Positions 1 to 5,460 of a stretch of 6,801 bases of DNA are shown here, one piece after another (position 1 is the first letter of the stretch; the number at the start of each line of letters is the position of its first letter). The stretch covers positions 1 through 6,801 of the forward strand of contig JAUNRD010000102.1 in assembly GCA_030535815.1 (NCBI GenBank). The letters run 5' to 3'. The notes below the pieces were generated by a model. That model was not told where the DNA came from. It ran no database searches and saw only the letters and a program-made list of their open reading frames with translations. Both the position numbers and the translations under genes were made by a program. This stretch comes from Clostridia bacterium (GTDB taxonomy: Bacteria > Bacillota > Clostridia > CAKSNL01 > HGM11501).

Positions 1-918
1 AAAAATGCTTCTTATCATTTGGGAAGACCGTATATTGATGAAATAAAAGTACTTTATATGAATACAGATATAAAGGAAAAAAACAGCTTTTTGTCCGGGG
101 AAACAGATGTGATAATTAATCCGGAATTTGATGATGATGTAAATATCAGCGGAAGCTTTAAAACTTACAAGGGGAAAAGCAACAGATTTGAATTTCTGGG
201 CTTCAATTCTTCTTCAGACAAGCTTTTTTATGACGAATCTGCCAGAAGGGCAATTTTTGCAGCGTGCAGAAAAGTATCAATTGCTGACGAGTTTAATGAG
301 GTAGAAACAGTGGCTTCAACTCCTGTTAATCCGGCAGCGTATTTCTATGCTTTTGAGACAGAGGATGCTGAAATGGAAGAAGTGTCTGATATACTGACGA
401 GAAACGGCTGGAGAATGGGCGGCGTCGGAGTATATGAAAAGGATGGAAAAAGCCTTAAGTTCAGTATAATCGTTAACGAAGATGATTCTGTAAGGGTAGG
501 TATTGCCAACTTTTTGAGCCATTGGCTTTTAAATTACGGAATTTTTGCCGATGTGGAAATTTTGTCTTATTCAAAATATAAGGAAAGGCTTACTTCAGGA
601 GATTACGACGCTTTCGTAGGCGGATGTACCATCGGTAATGCGGCTAATTTTTCTTTCCTTATAGGTACCGGAGGAAGCGCCAATGTATTCGGATATTCCG
701 GTGGCGTAATGGATATGAGGATTTCGGCTCTTGCAACGGCTTCAGGTGAAAATCTTACGGCAGAGGCTAAGAAGTTCGGTAAGGCAATGGCGGAAAGTGC
801 ACCGCTTGTGGGAATCTACTTCAAAACTACGAAAGTAATTACAAAGAAGAATGTTGTTATTCCTCAAATAAGCCCCACGGGAGTATATGTGGCAACATAT
901 TTATGGTTTTTAGTATAA
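1..918 (+). CDS. ABC transporter solute-binding protein, family 5 (peptide/oligopeptide type), C-terminal part
   Basis: The reading frame is open to the first base of the window, so the start lies upstream; 305 residues are visible and end at TAA 916-918. The TTG at 19 is only the first possible start inside the window and is not a credible gene start. The visible part resembles the C-terminal two thirds of SBP_bac_5 proteins (DppA/OppA/NikA): an opening 'N-x-x-Y-H-L-G-R-P-Y-I-D-E-I' segment, a DESARRAIFAACRK helix like the family's 'D-x-R-x-A-I-x-x-A-x-D-R', a 'GDYDAFVGG' strand, 'GSANVFGYSGG' followed by a helix, and a late 'SAPLVGIYF' segment. Known role of the family: extracytoplasmic lipoprotein or soluble receptor that delivers peptides or similar ligands to a membrane permease and ATPase pair. 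The signal peptide and lipobox would be outside the window. No permease genes follow, so it is the last gene of its transcript. The ligand cannot be assigned. Confidence 0.82.
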   Translation, partial: KNASYHLGRPYIDEIKVLYMNTDIKEKNSFLSGETDVIINPEFDDDVNISGSFKTYKGKSNRFEFLGFNSSSDKLFYDESARRAIFAACRKVSIADEFNEVETVASTPVNPAAYFYAFETEDAEMEEVSDILTRNGWRMGGVGVYEKDGKSLKFSIIVNEDDSVRVGIANFLSHWLLNYGIFADVEILSYSKYKERLTSGDYDAFVGGCTIGNAANFSFLIGTGGSANVFGYSGGVMDMRISALATASGENLTAEAKKFGKAMAESAPLVGIYFKTTKVITKKNVVIPQISPTGVYVATYLWFLV

Positions 919-954
919 AAATTTTCTTAGCCCGTAAAGGGCGTAAAAATTTTT
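917..954 (+). terminator. Intrinsic terminator of the solute-binding protein gene
   Basis: The outer arms AAAAATTTT (917-925) and AAAATTTTT (946-954) are complementary. Inside them GCCC (930-933) pairs with GGGC (939-942) around loop GTAAA, with a small asymmetric internal loop between the two stems. The 3' arm ends in five Ts, and the 5' arm starts with As, so it could terminate in both directions. The first paired bases are the last two bases of the stop codon. Confidence 0.7.
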
Positions 955-1020
955 GAGTAAAAAACAAATATCTCAATGAGTTCGTTTTTTTCTCTTAGAC
1001 GAAAATCGCCGAAGGACGTA

Positions 1021-1090
1021 GCCAAGTTTTGTGGAGCATTTACTTGGCGTAAATCGGTGGTAAAAGGCGAAAGGCGTTTTAGTGAGCGAA
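1021..1090 (+). repeat. Structured intergenic repeat, element A
   Basis: GCCAAG (1021-1026) and CTTGGC (1043-1048) form a 6-bp stem around the 16-base loop TTTTGTGGAGCATTTA (1027-1042). A second stem follows: TAAAA (1061-1065) with TTTTA (1077-1081), with a GC/GC inner stem and a purine GAAAG loop. The downstream element at 6613-6709 has the same loop with one base changed (15 of 16 identical), different but complementary arms, and an equivalent second hairpin ending in TTTTAG-Y-GAG. A possible outer closing pair is GTTTTTT (984-990) with AAAAAAC (1093-1099). I do not recognise a named RNA or repeat family; orientation is given relative to element B. Confidence 0.6.
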
Positions 1091-1167
1091 ACAAAAAACA
1101 GAAAGCGAAAAGCTTTCCGGGAAATTTCCACGCAAAAAAATTGTCTGAAAAAATAAAATACTTTTAC

Positions 1168-1196
1168 TTGCATAGTTTTAATTTTTGTGATATACT
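1168..1196 (+). promoter_or_regulatory. clpP promoter (SigA type, extended -10)
   Basis: The -35 box TTGCAT (1168-1173) and -10 box TATACT (1191-1196) are separated by 17 bases, with a TG-A extension directly before the -10 (1188-1190). Transcription would start near 1202-1204. No CtsR-type heptad repeat and no CIRCE are visible here, so the usual Firmicute clp heat-shock signals are missing. Confidence 0.7.
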
Positions 1197-1198
1197 AC

Positions 1199-1213
1199 TT
1201 TTCAAATTGAAAA
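1199..1213. promoter_or_regulatory. 15-base palindrome over the predicted clpP transcription start
   Basis: TTTTCAA (1199-1205) and TTGAAAA (1207-1213) form a perfect inverted repeat around a single A, starting 2 bases after the -10 box. The position suits a repressor operator at +1, or a short hairpin at the RNA 5' end. It is AT-rich and short, so chance remains possible; the binding factor is unknown. Confidence 0.35.
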
Positions 1214-1243
1214 AGACGCCTATGGCGGGAAAGGATATGACTT

Positions 1244-1822
1244 ATGATAATTGATCCCATCATATTAAAAGAAGGAAAGGACGGTTCTCTGGCAAAGACA
1301 AACTGCTACTCTGAGCTTCTTAAAGAAAGAAAAATTTTCCTCTTTTCAGAGGTTGACGACGATTTGTCGGCTTCCATTGTTTCTCAGCTTTTATATCTTG
1401 ACAGCATCGCTCCCGGCGAGGAAATCAAGATGTATATAAATTCACCCGGCGGCTCGGTATCAGCCGGCCTTGCAATTTATGATACAATGCAGGCAATCGA
1501 AAGCCCCGTTACCACAATCTGTGCAGGGCTTGCGGCATCTATGGGTGCGGTGCTTCTCTCAGGCGGTGCCAAGGGCAAGCGCTATTCCATGAAAAACGGA
1601 AAGATTTTAATTCATCAGGTATTGGGTGGCGTTGGCGGTCAGGCAACCAATATGGATATCCATACAAAAGATATGCTTAAGACAAAGAGACTCTTAAACG
1701 GAATTTTAGCCGAGAACACAGGAAAAACTATGGAGGATGTGACACGCGATACTGAGCGTGATTATATTTTAAATGCAGAAGAAGCTGTTGCCTACGGCAT
1801 CATCGACGGAATAATTAAATAA
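1244..1822 (+). CDS. clpP: ATP-dependent Clp protease proteolytic subunit (ClpP family)
   Basis: ClpP forms a barrel of two heptameric rings that cuts proteins unfolded and fed in by ClpX/ClpC/ClpA-type ATPases in the cytoplasm. The 192-residue length is typical. Visible family motifs are 'YINSPGGSVSAGLAIYDTM' (about 64-82), the nucleophile Ser99 in AASMGA, His124 in IHQ and Asp173 at the end of RDTERD. The spacings of 25 and 49 residues match those in E. coli ClpP, so the triad is complete. ATG 1244 is preceded by GGGAAAGGA with about 8 bases of spacing. Oddities: the N-terminus (MIIDPIILKEGKDG...) differs from the usual 'PxVIEQTxRGERAYDIYSRLLK', with CYSELLKERK in its place; the conserved IHQP is IHQV; and the gene is not next to tig or clpX. 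It may therefore be a second ClpP paralogue rather than the main one. It has its own promoter and terminator, so it is monocistronic. Confidence 0.93.
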   Translation: MIIDPIILKEGKDGSLAKTNCYSELLKERKIFLFSEVDDDLSASIVSQLLYLDSIAPGEEIKMYINSPGGSVSAGLAIYDTMQAIESPVTTICAGLAASMGAVLLSGGAKGKRYSMKNGKILIHQVLGGVGGQATNMDIHTKDMLKTKRLLNGILAENTGKTMEDVTRDTERDYILNAEEAVAYGIIDGIIK

Positions 1823-1864
1823 TTATAAAGGGCACTTCTGAATGAAGTGTCCTTTATAATTTTA
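1821..1864 (+). terminator. Strong intrinsic terminator of clpP
   Basis: An 18-bp stem joins 1821-1838 to 1844-1861 with a single G-T wobble (1832/1850) and loop TGAAT (1839-1843). The 3' arm ends in Ts that continue to 1863. The stem begins at the second base of the clpP stop codon. It should isolate clpP from the hrcA promoter 20 bases further on. Confidence 0.9.
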
Positions 1865-1882
1865 AAAAATTAAATATACCCC

Positions 1883-1911
1883 TTGACAAAAGAGGATAAA
1901 AGTGGTATAAC
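1883..1911 (+). promoter_or_regulatory. hrcA operon promoter (SigA type)
   Basis: The -35 TTGACA (1883-1888) is a consensus match; 17 bases later comes the -10 TATAAC (1906-1911), preceded by TG-G (1903-1905) as an extended -10. Transcription would start about 1917-1919, inside the CIRCE element, so a repressor bound there would block initiation. Confidence 0.9.
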
Positions 1912-1915
1912 ATTT

Positions 1916-1942
1916 TTAGCACTCTCTTGGGTAGAGTGCTAA
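1916..1942. promoter_or_regulatory. CIRCE operator (HrcA binding site)
   Basis: TTAGCACTC (1916-1924), a 9-base spacer and GAGTGCTAA (1934-1942) match the CIRCE consensus exactly. The complementarity extends to 12 bp per arm (1913-1924 with 1934-1945). In Bacillota, HrcA dimers bind this site, and HrcA is kept active by GroEL, giving heat-shock induction of the dnaK operon. Because it overlaps the predicted start, it would also form a hairpin at the 5' end of the mRNA. Confidence 0.97.
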
Positions 1943-1964
1943 AAATGAAAAATGAGGGGTTGGT

Positions 1965-1980
1965 GAGGTAAATGGATTTG
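1965..1980 (+). promoter_or_regulatory. hrcA ribosome binding region with two possible starts
   Basis: GAGGT (1965-1969) lies only 2 bases before ATG 1972 but 8 bases before the in-frame TTG 1978. The other purine run, GAGGGG (1954-1959), is 12 bases from the ATG. Spacing alone favours TTG 1978, giving a product that starts at SERRLKILK, close to the N-terminus of known HrcA proteins. The ATG remains the default call. Confidence 0.4.
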
Positions 1981-3000
1981 TCAGAAAGAAGACTTAAAAT
2001 ATTAAAGGCCATTATCGACGGATATATCGAAACGGCAGAACCCATCGGCTCATCAACAATTCAGAAAAATATACTTAAGGATTGTTCATCTGCTACCATA
2101 AGAAACGAAATGGCGTTTTTGGAGGAGGCGGGCTATCTGGAAAAGCCCCACACCTCGGCAGGAAGAATTCCTTCATATCTTGGTTACCGCTTATATGTTG
2201 ATATGCTGATGGAAAAGTACCGCCTGACTCTTTCGGAGATGGACGATTTAGCCCACAGAATGGAGACAAAGGCAAGAGAGCTTTCCGGTATTGCAAAAAG
2301 AGCGGGTGAAACCTTATCTGCAATTACCAACTATACATCCTTTGTAATTACGCCTTCAACAGTAAGGCTTCGCCTTAAGAGCTTAAAGCTTATCGTTGTG
2401 CAGGAAGGTCTGGTTTTGGCTGTTCTGGTTGCAACGGGTGATATAATAAAGGATAAGAAAATAAAAGCACCTATGGAAATCAATCAGGAGTTTGCAGACC
2501 GCTTAAGCGGAATTATAACAGAGCTTTTAGCAATGAAAACTCCCGAAGAGATGGACTTCAATGCGGCGGTGTTCCGTGAGGTTTCCCGTTTCTGGCCAAA
2601 CCTTACACCCGCGCTTTCCGAGTTTATCGCATCGGCGCTTTCGGGAAATGACGGTGAGGTTTTCACAGATGGCGCATCAAACATTTTCCGTTACAGAGAG
2701 TATCACGATGTGGATAAGGCAAGGGCGCTTCTTGACTTTGTGGACGATGATGAAAACTTAAAGCTCCTGGTTCGCGATGCCTCGGAGGATGATTCCTGTC
2801 TTACGGTAATCGGAAGGGAAACGGGCATTTCCGCACTTTCAGATTGCTCGCTGGTTGTAAAGTCCTACAGCGCATCGGATAATATGAAGGGGTCAATCGG
2901 AATTATAGGCCCTGCAAGAATGGATTATTCCCGTGTTATGTCAACACTTGAATATATGGCAGAAGCGATGGATAATATATTAAGACACTTGCTTGAATAG
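1972..3000 (+). CDS. hrcA: Heat-inducible transcription repressor HrcA
   Basis: HrcA is the dimeric repressor of class I heat-shock genes and binds CIRCE. At 342 residues it has the usual length. The N-terminal winged helix spans about residues 1-75: ERRLKILKAIIDGYIETAEP, then 'SSATIRNEMAFLEEAGYLE' (39-57) as the recognition-helix region and 'PHTSAGRIPSYLGYRLYVD' (59-77) as the wing and family signature. The middle and C-terminal parts are the GAF-like dimerisation domain with its inserted segment, ending in the typical 'GSIGIIGPARMDYSRVMSTLEYM'. It is the first gene of the operon, directly behind a CIRCE-controlled promoter, so it represses itself and the chaperone genes. The grpE frame begins 6 bases after the TAG stop. 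ATG 1972 is used here; TTG 1978 would shorten the protein by two residues. Confidence 0.97.
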   Translation: MDLSERRLKILKAIIDGYIETAEPIGSSTIQKNILKDCSSATIRNEMAFLEEAGYLEKPHTSAGRIPSYLGYRLYVDMLMEKYRLTLSEMDDLAHRMETKARELSGIAKRAGETLSAITNYTSFVITPSTVRLRLKSLKLIVVQEGLVLAVLVATGDIIKDKKIKAPMEINQEFADRLSGIITELLAMKTPEEMDFNAAVFREVSRFWPNLTPALSEFIASALSGNDGEVFTDGASNIFRYREYHDVDKARALLDFVDDDENLKLLVRDASEDDSCLTVIGRETGISALSDCSLVVKSYSASDNMKGSIGIIGPARMDYSRVMSTLEYMAEAMDNILRHLLE

Positions 3001-3018
3001 AAAGGGATGAAAAAAGTG
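3001..3018 (+). promoter_or_regulatory. grpE ribosome binding region that bears on the start
   Basis: AAAGGG (3001-3006) directly abuts ATG 3007, leaving no spacer, but stands 9 bases from the in-frame GTG 3016. GTG 3016 is therefore the better-spaced start and would remove the first three residues (MKK). Either start leaves the same charged N-terminal tail. Confidence 0.45.
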
Positions 3019-3537
3019 ACGAAGAAAAAGGAAGATATCGAAAAGGAAGCCGTAGAAGAAGCAGTGGCAGAAGAAGTAGCAGAAGAAGCTATAGATGAAA
3101 ACGAAAAAAAGATAGCGGAGCTTTCAGATAAGATACTAAGGATTACCGCAGAGTATGAAAATTTCAGAAAAAGGACAGCCAGGGAAAAGGAAAGCTTATA
3201 TGAAATGGCAAAGTCCGATACGGTTGCTGCATTTTTGCCTCTTTTCGATAATATAGAAAAGGCGATAAAGGTTAAGCCGAATGATGCATCAGGCGAATGG
3301 AAAGCATTTTCCGAAGGCGTTGACCTTATGAAAAAGCAGATGGCCGATATCCTTACTTCCCTCGGAGTTACGGCGATAGATGCTGTGGGCGAGGAGTTTA
3401 ACCCCGAGCTTCACAATGCTGTTATGCACGTTGAGGACGAGGAAGCAGGAGAAGGCGTAATCGTTGAAGAATTCCAGAAGGGATTTAAAACCGGCGACAG
3501 AGTAATAAGACATTCAGTAGTAAAAGTGGCAAACTAA
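3007..3537 (+). CDS. grpE: Nucleotide exchange factor GrpE
   Basis: GrpE is a cytoplasmic dimer that releases ADP from DnaK and so resets the chaperone cycle; its long helices also act as a thermosensor in studied bacteria. The 176-residue product has a Lys/Glu-rich disordered or coiled N-terminal tail (about 1-38), then the long paired helix with the signature 'AEYENFRKRTAREKE' (48-62), then 'LPLFDNIEKAI' (77-87), and the C-terminal beta domain that contacts DnaK, with 'VGEEFNPELHNAVMHVED' (127-144) and 'EEFQKGFKTGDRVIRHSVVKV' (154-174). The last motif carries His-Ser where many GrpE proteins have Pro-Ala. The gene sits between hrcA and dnaK, the usual Firmicute position, and the dnaK ATG follows its stop after 22 bases. 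The start may be GTG 3016 on ribosome-binding-site spacing. Confidence 0.96.
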   Translation: MKKVTKKKEDIEKEAVEEAVAEEVAEEAIDENEKKIAELSDKILRITAEYENFRKRTAREKESLYEMAKSDTVAAFLPLFDNIEKAIKVKPNDASGEWKAFSEGVDLMKKQMADILTSLGVTAIDAVGEEFNPELHNAVMHVEDEEAGEGVIVEEFQKGFKTGDRVIRHSVVKVAN

Positions 3538-3546
3538 TTAAAAATT

Positions 3547-3562
3547 GGAGGAATATATTATG
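3547..3562 (+). promoter_or_regulatory. dnaK ribosome binding site fixing the ATG at 3560
   Basis: GGAGG (3547-3551) stands 8 bases before ATG 3560, an ideal spacing. The upstream in-frame TTG at 3545 overlaps this site and would add five residues (MEEYI) not typical of DnaK, so it is rejected as the start. Confidence 0.92.
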
Positions 3563-5380
3563 GCAAAGATTATCGGTATAGACTTAGGTACAACAAACTC
3601 CTGTGTAGCCGTTTTGGAAGGCGGAAGCGCAGTAGTTATCGCTAACGCTGAGGGTATGAGAACAACTCCCTCTGTTGTTGGCTTCACAAAGTCGGGTGAA
3701 AGACTTGTAGGTCAGGTTGCAAAGCGTCAGGCTGTGTCCAACCCCGACAGAACAATAATCTCCATCAAGAGAGAAATGGGTTCTTCCTACAAGGTTGACA
3801 TCGACGGAAAGAACTACACTCCCCAGGAAATTTCCGCTATGATTTTAGGTAAGCTCAAGGCAGACGCTGAAAGCTATCTGGGCGAAACCGTAACTCAGGC
3901 TGTTATCACAGTTCCCGCATACTTCACAGATGCTCAGAGACAGGCAACAAAGGATGCAGGTAAGATTGCAGGTCTTGATGTTCAGAGAATCATCAACGAG
4001 CCTACAGCTGCAGCTCTTGCTTTCGGTGCAGACAAGGATCCCGACGGTAAGATTATGGTATTTGACTTGGGTGGCGGTACATTCGACGTATCCATCCTTG
4101 ACATTTCCGACGGCGTATTCGAGGTTATGGCTACCTGCGGTAACAACAGACTCGGCGGTGACGACTTCGATAACAGAATCATCGACTATATTGCATCGGA
4201 ATTCAAGAAGGAGAACGGCATTGACTTAAGAAACGACAAGATGGCTTCACAGCGTCTTAAGGAAGCTGCCGAAAAGGCTAAGTGCGAGCTTTCTTCCGTT
4301 ACAAGCGCATCTATAAACCTTCCCTATATTTCTGCAGGTGCAGATGGCCCCTTACATCTTGATATGACACTTACAAGAGCAAAGTTTAACGAGCTTACAG
4401 CTGACCTTGTTGAAGAAACAATGGTTCCCGTTAAGAAGGCATTATCCGATGCAGGTCTTTCCACTAGCGATATCAAGAAGGTACTTATGGTTGGCGGTTC
4501 CACAAGAATCCCCGCTGTATGCGAAGCTGTTGAAAAGCTTGTCGGTTCAAAAATCAGTAAGGAAATCAACCCCGACGAATGCGTTGCTATGGGTGCTGCA
4601 ATCCAGGGCGGCGTGCTTTCCGGTGACGTTGATGATTTGGTACTTCTTGACGTAACGCCTCTTTCTCTCGGTATCGAGACCATGGGCGGAGTATTCACAA
4701 AGATTATTGAAAGAAACACAACAATCCCCACAAAGAAGAGCCAGATTTTCTCCACAGCTGCAGACAATCAGCCATCTGTTGACGTTCACGTTCTTCAGGG
4801 TGAAAGAGAAATGGCACAGTATAATAAGACTCTGGGTAACTTCCAGCTTTCAGGCATTGCTCCCGCTCCAAGAGGAATCCCCCAGATCGAGGTTACATTC
4901 GATATCGACGCTAACGGTATCGTTCATGTATCCGCAAAGGATTTAGGAACAGGTAACGAGCAGAACATCACAATCACCGCATCCACAAATCTTTCCGAGG
5001 ACGAGATAAATAAGGCTGTTAAGGAAGCAGAACAGTATGCCGCTGAGGATAAGAAGCGTAAGGAAGAGGTTGATTTAAGAAACTCTGCAGACCAGATGGT
5101 TTACCAGTCAGAAAAGCTCATAACAGATATGGGCGACAAGCTGTCTGAAGACGAAAAGAACGAGCTTAAGGTAGAAGCTGACAAGGTTAAAGAAGCTCTT
5201 AAGGGCACAGATACCGAGGCAATCAAAGCTGCAAGCGATGCTCTTATGCAGAAGATGAGTCAGATTGGTCAGAGAGTATACCAGGAAGCGGCTGCTCAGC
5301 AGCAGGCCGAGGGTGGCGCTGATGCAGGTCAGCAGGGTCCCGCAGGTGCACAGGACGCTGACTTTACAGACGTAAACTAA
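3560..5380 (+). CDS. dnaK: Molecular chaperone DnaK (Hsp70)
   Basis: DnaK is an ATP-driven chaperone that binds exposed hydrophobic segments and works with DnaJ and GrpE in the cytoplasm. The 606-residue product starts MAKIIGIDLGTTNS. In the nucleotide-binding domain, phosphate loop 1 is IDLGTTNS (7-14), the catalytic Lys is Lys70, phosphate loop 2 is FDLGGGTFDVSIL (168-180), and the adenosine motif is VGGSTRIP (311-318). The interdomain linker is DLVLLDVTPLSLGIET (359-374). The substrate-binding beta domain and helical lid follow, with a Gln/Gly/Ala-rich disordered tail (about 577-599) ending in DADFTDVN. The short segment after Lys70 (REMGSSYKVDIDGKNYTPQEIS) lacks the insertion seen in E. 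coli DnaK, as in Gram-positive DnaK. Frequent CCC, GAC and AGA codons look more biased than in neighbouring genes, consistent with high expression. It is controlled from the CIRCE promoter upstream of hrcA. Confidence 0.99.
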   Translation: MAKIIGIDLGTTNSCVAVLEGGSAVVIANAEGMRTTPSVVGFTKSGERLVGQVAKRQAVSNPDRTIISIKREMGSSYKVDIDGKNYTPQEISAMILGKLKADAESYLGETVTQAVITVPAYFTDAQRQATKDAGKIAGLDVQRIINEPTAAALAFGADKDPDGKIMVFDLGGGTFDVSILDISDGVFEVMATCGNNRLGGDDFDNRIIDYIASEFKKENGIDLRNDKMASQRLKEAAEKAKCELSSVTSASINLPYISAGADGPLHLDMTLTRAKFNELTADLVEETMVPVKKALSDAGLSTSDIKKVLMVGGSTRIPAVCEAVEKLVGSKISKEINPDECVAMGAAIQGGVLSGDVDDLVLLDVTPLSLGIETMGGVFTKIIERNTTIPTKKSQIFSTAADNQPSVDVHVLQGEREMAQYNKTLGNFQLSGIAPAPRGIPQIEVTFDIDANGIVHVSAKDLGTGNEQNITITASTNLSEDEINKAVKEAEQYAAEDKKRKEEVDLRNSADQMVYQSEKLITDMGDKLSEDEKNELKVEADKVKEALKGTDTEAIKAASDALMQKMSQIGQRVYQEAAAQQQAEGGADAGQQGPAGAQDADFTDVN

Positions 5381-5388
5381 TAGATTAA

Positions 5389-5412
5389 GCCGGACGGTAA
5401 ACGCCGTCCGGC
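5389..5412 (+). other. GC-rich hairpin between dnaK and dnaJ
   Basis: GCCGGACGG (5389-5397) and CCGTCCGGC (5404-5412) form a perfect 9-bp stem, GC at eight of nine positions, around loop TAAACG. No T-run follows, so it is not a standard terminator. It lies 8 bases after the dnaK stop and 48 bases before dnaJ, inside the operon. It could block 3' exonucleases after mRNA cleavage, or cause partial termination, so that dnaK is made in excess of dnaJ. That role is inferred. Confidence 0.75.
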
Positions 5413-5460
5413 ATATACTGTTTACATAGATATTGCATTTAATGCGAAAGGACTATATTT

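Larger units (their letters stand above)
919..1243. other. Non-coding gap between the solute-binding protein gene and clpP
   Basis: This 325-base stretch holds, in order, most of the terminator hairpin, a T-rich segment at 983-992, repeat element A (about 1021-1090), a short hairpin GAAAGC (1101-1106) / GCTTTC (1112-1117) with loop GAAAA, an AT-rich stretch, and the clpP promoter and leader. A frame open from 976 to 1254 codes for a Lys/Arg/Phe-rich product. It lies across the repeat, has no ribosome binding site and runs into clpP, so I do not call it a gene. Confidence 0.75.

Noticed and set aside
1..918. Full-length gene starting at TTG 19
   Set aside because: The frame is open upstream to base 1, there is no ribosome binding site, and the family's N-terminal lobe and signal peptide are missing, so it is the 3' part of a longer gene.
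973..1173. 66-codon open frame on the minus strand
   Set aside because: It is antisense to the same repeat and AT-rich gap, with no ribosome binding site or recognisable protein features.
976..1254. 92-codon open frame on the plus strand before clpP
   Set aside because: It lies over repeat element A and the clpP promoter, has no ribosome binding site, is rich in Lys/Arg/Phe as expected of AT-rich non-coding DNA, and ends inside clpP. The corresponding frame of element B gives a similar stretch around FCGAF but meets a stop at TTTTAG, so the similarity comes from the repeat, not from a protein.
1222..1254. Possible 10-codon leader peptide overlapping the clpP start
   Set aside because: ATG 1222 lacks a ribosome binding site, and no attenuator-like structure or codon run supports a regulatory leader.
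4324..4767. 147-codon minus-strand open frame inside dnaK
   Set aside because: It is a shadow of the strongly biased dnaK codons; the dnaK frame is unambiguous through the whole region.
5413..5460. Separate promoter for dnaJ
   Set aside because: TTTACA (5421-5426) has no -10 at suitable spacing, and TATACT (5414-5419) has no -35 because the hairpin occupies that position.
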